A DNA stretch of 36,553 nt, from positions 1 to 36,553 of the IMG/VR virus record IMGVR_UViG_3300025594_000026; one strand, written 5' to 3'. A model generated the notes under the pieces. It saw only the letters and a list, made by a program, of their open reading frames with translations. It ran no database searches and had not been told where the DNA came from. The DNA comes from a virus. Shown piece after piece: positions 6,427 through 14,452 of this stretch. Positions within the stretch are counted from its first letter, which is position 1; the number at the start of each line of letters is the position of its first letter. A program made the translations under genes and the position numbers.

Positions 6427-7053
6427 ATGAACGCTGACGAACTAAAAGAAAAATTAAAACTACATGATATGTGGCTGAAGGGTTTTCGTGATGGGGTAAG
6501 GCTAGACCTACGCTCTGCCGACCTAAGCTCTGCCGACCTACGCTCTGCCGACCTACGCTATGCAGACCTAAGCTCTGCCGACCTACGCTATGCCAACCTA
6601 CGCTCTGCCGACCTACGCTATGCCAACCTACGCTATGCCAACCTACGCTCTGCCGACCTACGCTATGCAGACCTAAGCTCTGCCGACCTACGCTCTGCCG
6701 ACCTACGCTCTGCGAAAGAAATAAGCCAATACGTTAAAGACATTACAATGGCCTGCCCAGAGTCAGGGTCTTTTGTTGGCTGGAAAAAAGTTAACGGTGT
6801 AATTGTAAAGCTGTTAATTCCAGAGGGTGCAAAGCGATCAAGCTCAACGTCAAGAAAATGCAGGGCTGAGTTTGCAGAGGTTCTTGAGGTCGATGGAGCG
6901 GTGAATAAGGTTGTCAATAAATCTTATAATCACGAAACCATTTATGAAGTCGGAAAAAGAGTCACACCAAATAGCTTTGACGAAGATCGTTGGAACGAAT
7001 GTAGCAACGGCATTCACTTCTTCATCACTCGCGGAGAGGCGGAAAGATACTAA
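6427..7053 (+). CDS. Pentapeptide-repeat protein with DUF5758-like C-terminal domain
   Basis: A 208-residue protein: a short helical N-terminus, about 14 tandem pentapeptides of the A(D/N)L(R/S)(S/Y) type at residues ~27-96 forming a right-handed quadrilateral beta-helix, then a C-terminal domain (GSFVGWKKV...VIVKLLIPEGAKRSS...NGIHFFITRGEAERY) typical of phage and mimivirus pentapeptide proteins. Some pentapeptide proteins (Qnr, MfpA) mimic DNA and bind gyrase; whether this one does is unknown. The stop overlaps the next gene by one base (TAATG). Confidence 0.85.
   Translation: MNADELKEKLKLHDMWLKGFRDGVRLDLRSADLSSADLRSADLRYADLSSADLRYANLRSADLRYANLRYANLRSADLRYADLSSADLRSADLRSAKEISQYVKDITMACPESGSFVGWKKVNGVIVKLLIPEGAKRSSSTSRKCRAEFAEVLEVDGAVNKVVNKSYNHETIYEVGKRVTPNSFDEDRWNECSNGIHFFITRGEAERY
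6505..6714 (+). repeat. 15-bp tandem repeats encoding the pentapeptides
   Basis: Fourteen 15-bp units of the form GACCTACGCTCTGCC, differing at only a few positions (C/A before GCT, TCT/TAT, GAC/AAC, GCC/GCA). The near-identity at DNA level, including third positions, points to recent expansion by slippage or unequal recombination. Confidence 0.9.
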
Positions 7054-7382
7054 TGGGTAAATATTGCGATGTATGCCAAGGCAAGCCAGACTGCCCCTGC
7101 TGTGAGGAAGATCCGACATGGGAGGCGCACGGCTTTAGACTCGACGAGGACGGATTCAGCGTTATTGATAATGCAACAGCGGAGGACGCAATGTGCAACG
7201 CTGACGAATTGCCGTATAAAGAATACTGCTTTGATCTCGGAGTAAAGAGCGTTCAGATCGACCACGCCTCACAAGATGAATACGCAGACAAAACAAACGA
7301 GCTTGGATGCGCTCACGCCTTCGCTGACTGGATGACGGAAACGGGCGCGGACTGGATATGCAGAGGGGAGAACGTGGTATGA
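7053..7382 (+). CDS. Cys-rich N-terminus hypothetical protein, 109 aa
   Basis: Begins MGKYCDVCQGKPDCPCCEED, a cysteine cluster (CxxC ... CxCC) suggesting metal binding, followed by an acidic soluble region. Coupled to the pentapeptide gene (TAATG) and to the next gene (ATGA). No family recognised. Confidence 0.6.
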   Translation: MGKYCDVCQGKPDCPCCEEDPTWEAHGFRLDEDGFSVIDNATAEDAMCNADELPYKEYCFDLGVKSVQIDHASQDEYADKTNELGCAHAFADWMTETGADWICRGENVV

Positions 7383-7819
7383 AGTTCACCAAGCACAACA
7401 ACACACTAGCCCCAGGCGATAGAGCAACCGAGCTATGGTTAGACAAGCAACCCGACACGATCCACCTAAAAGAGATCAGCAAAAAGGATGTGAGGACGCT
7501 ATCGCAAAACAGGCTGGCATGGATGTGGTATGGTCAAATCGGTTACGAACTAGGGATATCCCCGCAGGAAGCTCATTGTTACTGCAAACTCACCTATGGA
7601 GTCCCGATCCTATGCGCTGCGTCTGATAAATTCGCGGAAATGTGGGGTCGCGTATCGAAAGCGACCAGCCACGAGGATCAGCTTCGATTGATCGAGGCCG
7701 TAGACGTAACTAGCGCGTTTAACGTGAAGCAAGCCAAGGAGTATCTTGACACCGTTTTCCGAAGCATGGCGCAAAAGGGCATCATGCTAACCGATCCAAA
7801 CGCGAGGTTTTACGAATGA
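7379..7819 (+). CDS. NinB/Orf-like recombination protein candidate
   Basis: The ATG at 7379 is chosen because it overlaps the upstream stop (ATGA); an in-frame ATG 21 nt earlier lies inside that gene. The 146-residue product contains RTLSQNRLAWMWYGQIGYELGI followed by HCYCKLTYGVPIL, and near the end FRSMAQKGIMLTDP. This layout is reminiscent of the NinB/YbcN family of single-strand DNA-binding recombination mediators. The match is a pattern impression and not a firm family assignment. Confidence 0.45.
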   Translation: MKFTKHNNTLAPGDRATELWLDKQPDTIHLKEISKKDVRTLSQNRLAWMWYGQIGYELGISPQEAHCYCKLTYGVPILCAASDKFAEMWGRVSKATSHEDQLRLIEAVDVTSAFNVKQAKEYLDTVFRSMAQKGIMLTDPNARFYE

Positions 7820-8325
7820 CCGACTACTTAAAAGAATCAGACTGGATGCGCTTCGAAAACTGGGCAAGCCAAGATTGGGACGGGCCTTTCGGTCGAGTGC
7901 TAACCAGCGGGAAGACGGACGCAAGGTCAGCAGTTCAGAAAATGCTAAGAGGCATTTACCATCGCCAAACATTCCACGAGCTTTTGCTTATTCAGCGGGG
8001 TCGAGCCGTAAAAAGCTTTGGTAGTAAGGATTTGCTTAATGCAGGAAAATATGCTAGAAATCTGTACTACGAGACGCTAATCCCCGTTGAGTGCCGATGG
8101 GTTAAATATTCGGAAGCGACCAAAATTGAGGATGAGTGGATATACTTTTTCGAGGGTCAGTCACAGTCGGTTGGTGAGTTTATAATATGCTTTCTTGAGC
8201 AGGGGATAAACACAACATTCATAGCGGGTCTATGGGATATGAGTCCGGTTAACGTTGACCACATGAGCAGATCAGGAAGAAAGATCGCAGATAATCAGGA
8301 GCGCACAAGCAATGGGGCTTCCTGA
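7816..8325 (+). CDS. Hypothetical protein with C-terminal HTH-like segment
   Basis: 169 residues, coupled by ATGA to the preceding gene. The C-terminal stretch FLEQGINTTFIAGLWDMSPVNVDHMSRSGRK looks like a helix-turn-helix of the sigma-4 or antiterminator type, so a late-gene regulator is possible. No family is recognised with confidence. Confidence 0.55.
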   Translation: MTDYLKESDWMRFENWASQDWDGPFGRVLTSGKTDARSAVQKMLRGIYHRQTFHELLLIQRGRAVKSFGSKDLLNAGKYARNLYYETLIPVECRWVKYSEATKIEDEWIYFFEGQSQSVGEFIICFLEQGINTTFIAGLWDMSPVNVDHMSRSGRKIADNQERTSNGAS

Positions 8326-8392
8326 GCAAGTAGGCGGTAGCCGAGCAAGATTTACAGCAAATACAGAGGATGGACAACGTAAAGGAATGAAT

Positions 8393-8623
8393 ATGGCATA
8401 TGTTTTATCTGAAAGTCTAATTGCAAGCCTCGGAGAAGGAATCGAGGATCTACTCAATCAGCACGGCCTAGTCGGGACGATAAGCTTTGACATTGAGGCA
8501 AGCAAGGGCAACACGTTCCTTAACAGCTTTGAGGTCCAGGTAGACAGCGACTTTATCAAGATCGACCCGCAGGAGGCGCAACGGGCTATCGAGCGTAGAG
8601 CTTTGGAAAAGGTAGGCACATAA
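8393..8623 (+). CDS. Hypothetical protein, 76 aa
   Basis: The start is placed at ATG 8393 because AAAGGA lies 6 nt upstream. An in-frame ATG at 8312 (102 aa) overlapping the previous gene and another at 8387 are alternatives. The small soluble protein contains ASKGNTFLNSFEVQVDSDFIKIDP. It overlaps the next start by one base (TAATG). Confidence 0.55.
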   Translation: MAYVLSESLIASLGEGIEDLLNQHGLVGTISFDIEASKGNTFLNSFEVQVDSDFIKIDPQEAQRAIERRALEKVGT

Positions 8624-9264
8624 TGCCGACTTGTGACAAGTGCCCACATAGTGGCTATACTAGCTGGATGGATGAAGGAAAGCCCGTCCCGGCATGGAAT
8701 CGTCACCGCCTAGACGCAAAAGGTCAACCTATGTACACCATCGAGACCACTGAGCATGGCGGTAAATTTAAGATGCCAATCATTGACCGGATCGAGGGGG
8801 GCAAGCCAGCAAGTGAAACAGAATGGCTAGACCTTCCGTGCTCCGTATGCTCGTACAATCCCGAAAGCCCCAACAACGGGGGGCAATCATTCATTTCACT
8901 GGAGGCAACTATGCAAGAAACAGGCGAGGACTTTGAGAGCGCGGAGGTTTTAGAGAACGATCCCGACAATTACAACGATGCGATAAACGATAGCCTTGAG
9001 CTATTCGGCTTCCTGATGGACTTACCGAGAATACAGCAACGGGCCGTAAGATGGAAAATCAAAGACTGGTCGCAACCGTTCGAGCCGTTAGCCGATGAGC
9101 TTGGGGTAAGCGTTCAGTTTGTCAATCAGGAGTATTTGAAAGCGTGTGCAAGTCACCCGATATTGGCGGCTGCGATGCACAACCGATCCGCGAAGGTAAT
9201 CAAGCCTGGCATGGAGCATGCGAAAGACGCGCAAGGATTTTCGGACGTGCTAAAGCGTCTGTAA
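8623..9264 (+). CDS. Zinc-binding/HTH-like hypothetical protein, 213 aa
   Basis: Two CxxC pairs (CDKC at residues 4-7, CSVC at about 73-76) suggest a zinc-bound N-terminal module. After an acidic linker, the C-terminal part has RIQQRAVRWKIKDWSQPFEPLADELGVSVQFVNQEYLKACA in two adjoining stretches, resembling a sigma-region-4-type HTH. A transcription regulator is a reasonable guess; the family is not recognised. Confidence 0.55.
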   Translation: MPTCDKCPHSGYTSWMDEGKPVPAWNRHRLDAKGQPMYTIETTEHGGKFKMPIIDRIEGGKPASETEWLDLPCSVCSYNPESPNNGGQSFISLEATMQETGEDFESAEVLENDPDNYNDAINDSLELFGFLMDLPRIQQRAVRWKIKDWSQPFEPLADELGVSVQFVNQEYLKACASHPILAAAMHNRSAKVIKPGMEHAKDAQGFSDVLKRL

Positions 9265-9283
9265 CATAAGCGAAAGGAAAGAT

Positions 9284-9481
9284 ATGAACTATAGAAAGGC
9301 TAAAAAGAAGTGGTTCAAGCAGACAGTCTATTCATGGTCTGTAGATACATTGATGGCTGACAATCAACTGCTTAATCAATTAAAAATCATGGATACTGAG
9401 AGAGGTTTCTGGCTTGCTCGAAAGATAAATATTAAAGATTACATTGGGTTTAGATTCACCAGAAGGAAGTTTTACACATGA
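9284..9481 (+). CDS. Basic hypothetical protein, 65 aa
   Basis: A small, basic, aromatic-rich protein with a clear ribosome site (GAAAGGAAAGAT). Its stop overlaps the next ATG (ATGA). No known domain. Confidence 0.5.
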   Translation: MNYRKAKKKWFKQTVYSWSVDTLMADNQLLNQLKIMDTERGFWLARKINIKDYIGFRFTRRKFYT

Positions 9482-10026
9482 TTAACTACGAACAAGACCA
9501 CCTAGCCTTAACGGGCGAAGAAACCTTTGACGAACTGATGGGATCGCTCGACAAGACCGCGAACATGCGAAACTCATCTGGCTGGTGGATAGCCGATGCA
9601 ATGAAGGCCATAGTTGACCGCTTCCCCGAAAAGTCAACGGGGCAACTCGACGCGAAATCACAAGCCCACCTGCAAATGGCCGAGGTCTACCCGATAAGCG
9701 AGCGCGTCAAGGGCGTTACCTACGAGATCCACAAGGCGTTAATGGCAAGCGATGAACGGCATAAGCTGTTACTACTCGCTAAAATGAATAGCTGGACGCT
9801 ACACCAGGCAAAGCAAGCCGTATCGCCACAAATCGAAATGCCGATCAAGGCCGAGGGGAAAGCGTTACAACCGAAGCACAGAAAGCTGATTGATGAGCTA
9901 CCGATTCTTGAAAGAAAGTGTTTGACCATAGGCGAGCATTCGTATAGCTTCAAGTCAGATACGGAAGCCATGAAAGCTCAAAACGCGGTAAAGGACGCTA
10001 TAGAGCAGGCTTTGAAACTGAGATAA
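9478..10026 (+). CDS. LmbU/ParB-like regulator candidate, 182 aa
   Basis: The pattern SGWWIADAMKAIVDRFP ... HLQMAEVYPISERV ... TYEIHKALMA ... LLLLAKMNSWTLHQAKQAV is the layout seen in LmbU-like and related plasmid regulators: a WWI(G/A)D opening, then a helix pair, then a final HTH-like W(S/T)..Q/LR..V element. DNA binding is inferred. The assignment rests on my reading of the motif order only. Confidence 0.45.
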   Translation: MINYEQDHLALTGEETFDELMGSLDKTANMRNSSGWWIADAMKAIVDRFPEKSTGQLDAKSQAHLQMAEVYPISERVKGVTYEIHKALMASDERHKLLLLAKMNSWTLHQAKQAVSPQIEMPIKAEGKALQPKHRKLIDELPILERKCLTIGEHSYSFKSDTEAMKAQNAVKDAIEQALKLR

Positions 10027-10039
10027 CGAAAGGGGTGAT

Positions 10040-10456
10040 ATGAAAGCGAGTAGATTTAACTTTAGGGTGTGGCATCCTAAGAGTAAGAAAATGGTTACGT
10101 TTTACTTTGAGGATTTACACGATGATGCGAATTGTATGAGGCATTTCGGACTATTGGCCAGCGATAAGCACCCTGCGGGAAAGGGTCTGCTAATGCAATC
10201 CACAGGCTTAACCGACAAGAACGGGGTCGAGATATTTGAGTCTGATGTGGTAACTCTAGGGCATGGCAAGCTTATAGCGTCAATAGAGTATGACCACGCA
10301 GGGCTAATTCTTCGGCACATTAAAGGATCGCCCCTTATTCAGTTCTCAGAATGGGGTGACACCGAACCGATATACAGAAACTGCGATATATCAACTGAGG
10401 TCATCGGCAACATCTACGAGAACCCTGGGCTTTTGAAAGGAGCAGACGATGAATAG
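10040..10456 (+). CDS. YopX family protein
   Basis: 138 residues with the YopX signature: N-terminal FRVWHPKSKKMV, central MQSTGLTDKNGVEIFESDVV (usual form Q.TGLKDKNGKEIYEGDIV) and C-terminal EVIGNIYENPGLL. YopX proteins are common phage and prophage accessory proteins built of a small beta-barrel; their biochemical role is unknown. Ribosome site GAAAGGGGTGAT. Confidence 0.88.
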   Translation: MKASRFNFRVWHPKSKKMVTFYFEDLHDDANCMRHFGLLASDKHPAGKGLLMQSTGLTDKNGVEIFESDVVTLGHGKLIASIEYDHAGLILRHIKGSPLIQFSEWGDTEPIYRNCDISTEVIGNIYENPGLLKGADDE

Positions 10457-10613
10457 ACGCTTTAAGAACGAGATAGTTGAGGACTTTGGAGATTATGTTT
10501 CCCTTGATATTTCAACAGGCTTATACCCCGATGCAATTATGCTGATTGATAAGGAGGGGTTATCCTGCTTAAAGATAAGATGGAAGGTGGGTAGAGTTGG
10601 GATCGTTCGCTAA
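10449..10613 (+). CDS. Small hypothetical protein, 54 aa
   Basis: The ATG lies inside the end of the YopX gene (8-bp overlap) and follows AAAGGAGCAG, a strong ribosome site. The soluble protein contains two likely beta strands (YVSLDISTG and LSCLKIRWKVGRVGIV). First of a run of tiny overlapping genes. Confidence 0.5.
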   Translation: MNRRFKNEIVEDFGDYVSLDISTGLYPDAIMLIDKEGLSCLKIRWKVGRVGIVR

Positions 10614-10698
10614 AAAAGAAGACGCTATAAAAGCCCGTAAGGATGCGGAGCTTAAGTATCAAGGCGAATTTGCATACACCGACAAGGGGGAGTCGTGA
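10597..10698 (+). CDS. Micro-protein, 33 aa, TTG start
   Basis: A TTG start after GGAAGGTGG, overlapping the previous gene by 17 bp in another frame. The product is Lys/Asp/Glu-rich (FAKKEDAIKARKDAELKYQ) and its stop overlaps the next GTG (GTGA). Supported only by the start context and the coupling. Confidence 0.35.
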   Translation: MGSFAKKEDAIKARKDAELKYQGEFAYTDKGES

Positions 10699-10814
10699 AA
10701 ACAGACCCGCGAGCCAACCGAGGCACAGGGCGCGACCCGAAAGCGTACAGGGCTAACAAGCAGTTTTGGGCTAATCTCAAGAAGGAGCGAAAGGAAAGGA
10801 AATGTCAGAAATAG
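10695..10814 (+). CDS. Basic micro-protein, 39 aa
   Basis: A GTG start after AAGGGGGAGTC, coupled by GTGA. Highly basic (RANRGTGRDPKAYRANKQ then KKERKERKCQK), suggesting nucleic-acid contact. Overlaps the next gene by 13 bp. Confidence 0.4.
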   Translation: MKTDPRANRGTGRDPKAYRANKQFWANLKKERKERKCQK

Positions 10815-10969
10815 AAAAGCACGAGTATATGGATACCGACATAACAAAAGTAGAGTTTGGTGAAGGGTACGCTCAGATTCACGAAAACTCAGGAATGGGC
10901 ATGATAGGCCTCAATAGTGACGATGTAAGGTATATAGCTGAACGACTTGGGTTTAAGGTGTCGCCATGA
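10802..10969 (+). CDS. Small hypothetical protein, 55 aa
   Basis: The ATG is preceded by GAAAGGAAAGGAA. The soluble acidic protein ends in DDVRYIAERLGFKVSP and is coupled to the next gene by ATGA. No domain recognised. Confidence 0.5.
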   Translation: MSEIEKHEYMDTDITKVEFGEGYAQIHENSGMGMIGLNSDDVRYIAERLGFKVSP

Positions 10970-11094
10970 AAGATCGAAGTGAGGCAGAGTTTACCGCATA
11001 CGAATGCGAGGACGGGTCAGAGTGGCTAAAGCGCAGACTGACGCTATGGCAGCGAATCAAGGCATGGCTAAAGGAGTGGCGTGATGAGTGGTAA
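10966..11094 (+). CDS. Trp-rich micro-protein, 42 aa
   Basis: Coupled by ATGA to the gene before. The C-terminal half (EWLKRRLTLWQRIKAWLKEW) is an amphipathic, Trp- and Arg-rich helix that could bind membranes. Overlaps the next gene by 11 bp. Confidence 0.45.
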   Translation: MKDRSEAEFTAYECEDGSEWLKRRLTLWQRIKAWLKEWRDEW

Positions 11095-11266
11095 GAAAAC
11101 CCCAATCGAATACTTTGCCGAAGACATGGACGCAATGCTCGCAAGATACGATAAGGAATGCACCAATGCCGAAATATACTGGGTGATGCAGATCACGGCA
11201 AAGAGCATAATCCACGATGCGATGGGGCTTAACGGTTTTGAGATCGAGATTGAGGAGGGGGACTGA
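11084..11266 (+). CDS. Hypothetical protein, 60 aa
   Basis: ATG 11084 is preferred over GTG 11081 because AAAGGAG lies at better spacing. An acidic, helical small protein; its stop overlaps the next start (TGATG). No domain recognised. Confidence 0.5.
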   Translation: MSGKKTPIEYFAEDMDAMLARYDKECTNAEIYWVMQITAKSIIHDAMGLNGFEIEIEEGD

Positions 11267-11604
11267 TGAAAACGACTAAGGCGCAGTTCAACACGTTCAA
11301 GGCGGAGATTCACAGGCTAAAGGATAAGTGGGGAATGTCAGATACAAACATACAGATTTACCATAAAGACCTTTGCGGATCTGCGGCGCAGATGGAACAC
11401 TTTTCAAACGGTCGGGTTTCTATTTCTCTAGCCACAAAAATAGGCGAGGGTTTTGAGCATGACCCGATAAGGCTTGCTAGACATGAGTTCATGCACGCAC
11501 TTTTAAGTCAGTACGCACACCTTGCCGAATCAAGGTATGTAACGCAAGATCAACTTATAGGGGCTGAAGAGGCTGTATGCCGAATGGCAGAGGTTGGGCT
11601 ATAA
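11266..11604 (+). CDS. Zincin-like metallopeptidase candidate (HExxH)
   Basis: 112 residues with HEFMH at about 73-77 in a hydrophobic helix (RLARHEFMHALLSQY) and an EEA motif about 25 residues later (GAEEAVCRMAEV) that could give the third zinc ligand. This is the layout of small zincin-type peptidases. Phage proteins of this kind are poorly characterised; substrates are unknown. It could also be an inactive relative. Confidence 0.6.
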   Translation: MKTTKAQFNTFKAEIHRLKDKWGMSDTNIQIYHKDLCGSAAQMEHFSNGRVSISLATKIGEGFEHDPIRLARHEFMHALLSQYAHLAESRYVTQDQLIGAEEAVCRMAEVGL

Positions 11605-11675
11605 TGATGGACTCATTTCACTTAGCCGTTTTCATATGCCTAGCGGTTTTGATGGTGTGCCTTGCCTTTGCGTGA
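11604..11675 (+). CDS. 23-residue membrane peptide
   Basis: The start overlaps the previous stop (TAATG). Almost all of it is one hydrophobic helix (LAVFICLAVLMVCLAFA). Supported by coupling and composition only. It closes the block of small genes; 40 bp of non-coding sequence with AGGAAGGA follows. Confidence 0.4.
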   Translation: MMDSFHLAVFICLAVLMVCLAFA

Positions 11676-11715
11676 TGAATAACGGGCTAAACCTCATAAT
11701 CAGGAAGGAATCAGG

Positions 11716-12897
11716 ATGGAAATAGTCCCACGCAACATAAACGATTTAATACCCGCAGAGTATAACCCCCGCCAGCTAACCGACAATCAGGCGGAGCAGA
11801 TCAAGGGAAGCTTGCAACGATTCGGATTTGTCGATCCGGTCATAGTGAACAAGCATCCAGACAGAGACAACATCATTGTCGGTGGGCATATGCGTATCCG
11901 ATGCGCCAGGGAGTTAGGCATTGAAGAAGTGCCGACCGTAGAGGTCAGTCTCGATGCAGATAAAGAGCGAGAGTTAAACGTCCGCCTCAATAAAAACAGC
12001 GGGTCATGGGACTTTGACGTACTCGCAAATGAGTTTGACGTAGAGGACTTGGTCGAATGGGGCTTTGATGAGGGCGATTTAACGGGCTTTGACGTAGACA
12101 CAGGCGAGGCCGAAGAAGTAGAAGCCGCGGAGCCTCCCGAAGATCCGAAGACCGAGCTAGGGCGAATCTATCAGCTTGGCAGGCATCGGCTTATGTGCGG
12201 GGATAGCACGAGCGAGGAAGATGTGGGCAGGCTTATGGATGGGGAGAAGGCCGATATGGTGTTTACCGATCCGCCTTATGGCATGTTTTTGGATGCTGAC
12301 TTCTCAGACATGGACAGCAAGTTCAAAGGTTCTGATGGTGGTAATAAGTACGAAAAGGTGATAGGTGATAATGAAGATTTTAAGCCGGAATTAATACAGA
12401 CTGTTTTTGATAACTTCGGGTACTGCAAAGAGGTTTTTTTATGGGGTGCCGATTACTACGCAGAAATACTTCAGTCTAAAAATGAAGGGTCATGGGTGGT
12501 TTGGGATAAGCGGGGCGGTGAGTCGGCAGACAAAATGTACGGATCATGTTTTGAATTGTGCTGGAGTAAGGCGAGACACAAGCGCGACATAGCAAGGGTG
12601 AAGTGGGCTGGTATTTTCGGAATGGAAAAGGAGCATGACAAGAAAAGAGTACATCCCACGCAAAAGCCTGCACTTCTCGCCACTTGGTTCTTTAATAGGT
12701 GGGGAGCTGTAGGCGATATAGTGGCAGACCTTTTCGGAGGCTCTGGATCAACCCTAATAGCCTGCGAACAACTCAACCGATCATGCAGGATGATGGAGCT
12801 AGACCCGAGCTATTGCGATGTGATAGTAAAGCGCTATGCAGAGTGCGTTGGCACAGACGCTGACGAGATATTTAAAACAGGATTCCACGATGCCTAA
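11716..12897 (+). CDS. ParB-like/DNA adenine or N4-cytosine methyltransferase fusion
   Basis: 393 residues. Residues 1-80 are a ParB/sulfiredoxin-like domain (LIPAEYNPRQL, QRFGFVDPVIVN, IIVGGHMRIRCARELG). A linker follows, then a class-beta amino-methyltransferase domain with DPPY (185-188, motif IV) before DLFGGSGST (338-346, AdoMet motif I), plus HPTQKP (313-318). It should methylate DNA bases (N6-adenine or N4-cytosine). No partner restriction gene is present, so protection against host restriction or a packaging or replication mark is likely. It lies directly upstream of the terminase genes. Confidence 0.88.
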   Translation: MEIVPRNINDLIPAEYNPRQLTDNQAEQIKGSLQRFGFVDPVIVNKHPDRDNIIVGGHMRIRCARELGIEEVPTVEVSLDADKERELNVRLNKNSGSWDFDVLANEFDVEDLVEWGFDEGDLTGFDVDTGEAEEVEAAEPPEDPKTELGRIYQLGRHRLMCGDSTSEEDVGRLMDGEKADMVFTDPPYGMFLDADFSDMDSKFKGSDGGNKYEKVIGDNEDFKPELIQTVFDNFGYCKEVFLWGADYYAEILQSKNEGSWVVWDKRGGESADKMYGSCFELCWSKARHKRDIARVKWAGIFGMEKEHDKKRVHPTQKPALLATWFFNRWGAVGDIVADLFGGSGSTLIACEQLNRSCRMMELDPSYCDVIVKRYAECVGTDADEIFKTGFHDA

Positions 12898-13180
12898 AGA
12901 AGACACCCAATGGAAAAAAGGCCAGAGCGGAAACCCCGCAGGCCGTCCGAAGAAAGCCGTTTGCATTCCCGACTTGCTGAAAAAGATTTCAGACGAGGAA
13001 AGCGGTTCGGATATGAACAAGCTCGAAGTCGTGCTTCGGGTGATATACAAGAAGGCCGTATCTGGTGACTTGCAATGCGCTCAATTCATAGCTGACCGCA
13101 TGGAGGGCAAGCCAAGGCAGGCAATGGATATCACATCGGCCAAGGAAACCATGATCGTGCAAATGGATAGCGATGAATAA
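12890..13180 (+). CDS. DUF5681-type protein, putative small terminase
   Basis: The 96-residue start is at ATG 12890, inside the end of the methyltransferase gene. The N-terminus carries the DUF5681 signature WKKGQSGNPAGRPKK, followed by helical segments. Such proteins often sit next to large terminases, and the position here (1-bp overlap with terL, TAATG) suggests a TerS or packaging-linked DNA-binding role; that is inference from context. Confidence 0.6.
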   Translation: MPKEDTQWKKGQSGNPAGRPKKAVCIPDLLKKISDEESGSDMNKLEVVLRVIYKKAVSGDLQCAQFIADRMEGKPRQAMDITSAKETMIVQMDSDE

Positions 13181-14433
13181 TGCATCTAAAGCTCACGAAA
13201 AAGCAGACCAAGGCGTGGAAGCTATTAGATAACCCCGAATTTACGCGATACTGCTTTGACGGGGGATCTCGCTGCGGTAAGACATTCTTTATCGCGGTAA
13301 AGCTTCTGCAAATCCTAGACCGCTTTCCCAATGCTCGCATCCTCGTTTGTCGCAAGAACTACAACCACGCCAGCACTACCGTATGGGGTCAGACGCTAAA
13401 GCCCCTAGTCGATAGCCTGCCGAATCTCTCTTACCAGCTATCCCCGACAATAGAGGTCACGCATAGCAACGGGGCAACGCTTATTGTCTCCGGCCTGGAC
13501 AACAAAGAGCGCATTGATAAGATCCTAGGTGATGAGTTTACCCATATATTTGTAAACGAGGCCACGCAATGCACATGGGATCAAATGCAGACGCTGGTGA
13601 CGCGCCTAGCCCGTAACGCATGGGACATTGACGGGAACGAGTGCAAGCGGATGATTATTCTTGACTGTAACCCGAAAGGCCCGCGCCATTGGTTGCACCG
13701 TGTAGGCGTAGAGCATGTTGACCCTGAGACCTTGGAACCGCTGACCGATGCCGGCAAGTGGAGCCGATTACACTGGACGCCATACGATAACCCGCATTTA
13801 CCCGCTGATTACTTGGACGCATTGCGAGCATTGCCCGAAGTAATGCGCCTACGCATGCTAGAAGGGCGTTGGACGGATTACGAGGGCATAGTATACCCTG
13901 AGTTCAAAACGGACGTACACACGTTCTCAGAGCTTCCTGCAACGGCTCAGAGTGGCAAGCGCGTCGCAGCGATTGACTTCGGCTTCACAAATCCGTTTGT
14001 ACACCTATCCGCAATGATCGACCATGACGGGGTGATTTGGGTATATCGTAGCTATTACAAGCGCAAGGTTATCTGCGAGGATCACGCCAAGGTAATCAAA
14101 GCCTGGGGCGAGCAGTTCACATGGACAACAGCCGACCATGACGCAGAAGACCGCGCAACGATGCAAAAGCATGGCGTGTTTACTCGGAGGGCTAAGAAGG
14201 AAGTCAAGACGGGCATCGAGGCTGTAAAGAAGCGATTTGTCGAGGGCAGATTGATGATACACGAATCATGCACGCCTGTATTGAACGAGCTTTCAGAGTA
14301 CCGCTGGCAGGATGACGTTGACGGCAAGAACTCGAAAGAGGAGCCGGTCAAGGATAACGATCACGCAATGGACGCGCTAAGATATTTGGTTATGGAGCTT
14401 GACGGGGCAGGCGGATCGCGTATGATAATGTGA
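13180..14433 (+). CDS. terL: Terminase large subunit
   Basis: 417 residues, ATPase plus nuclease. Walker A GGSRCGKT at 28-35, Walker B HIFVNEA at about 122-128, LDCNP coupling motif at 161-165. The RNase-H-like nuclease has AIDFGFTNP (Asp at about 266), the acidic ADHDAEDR (318-325) and DHAMDALRY (394-402). It powers genome packaging into the prohead and cuts concatemers. The overall pattern is PBSX/phage terminase-like. Confidence 0.93.
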   Translation: MHLKLTKKQTKAWKLLDNPEFTRYCFDGGSRCGKTFFIAVKLLQILDRFPNARILVCRKNYNHASTTVWGQTLKPLVDSLPNLSYQLSPTIEVTHSNGATLIVSGLDNKERIDKILGDEFTHIFVNEATQCTWDQMQTLVTRLARNAWDIDGNECKRMIILDCNPKGPRHWLHRVGVEHVDPETLEPLTDAGKWSRLHWTPYDNPHLPADYLDALRALPEVMRLRMLEGRWTDYEGIVYPEFKTDVHTFSELPATAQSGKRVAAIDFGFTNPFVHLSAMIDHDGVIWVYRSYYKRKVICEDHAKVIKAWGEQFTWTTADHDAEDRATMQKHGVFTRRAKKEVKTGIEAVKKRFVEGRLMIHESCTPVLNELSEYRWQDDVDGKNSKEEPVKDNDHAMDALRYLVMELDGAGGSRMIM

Positions 14434-14452
14434 AATCAAAGAAAGGATTGGT

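Noticed and set aside
6505-6714. CRISPR-like array
   Set aside because: The 15-bp units are contiguous with no spacers and encode pentapeptide repeats in one open frame.
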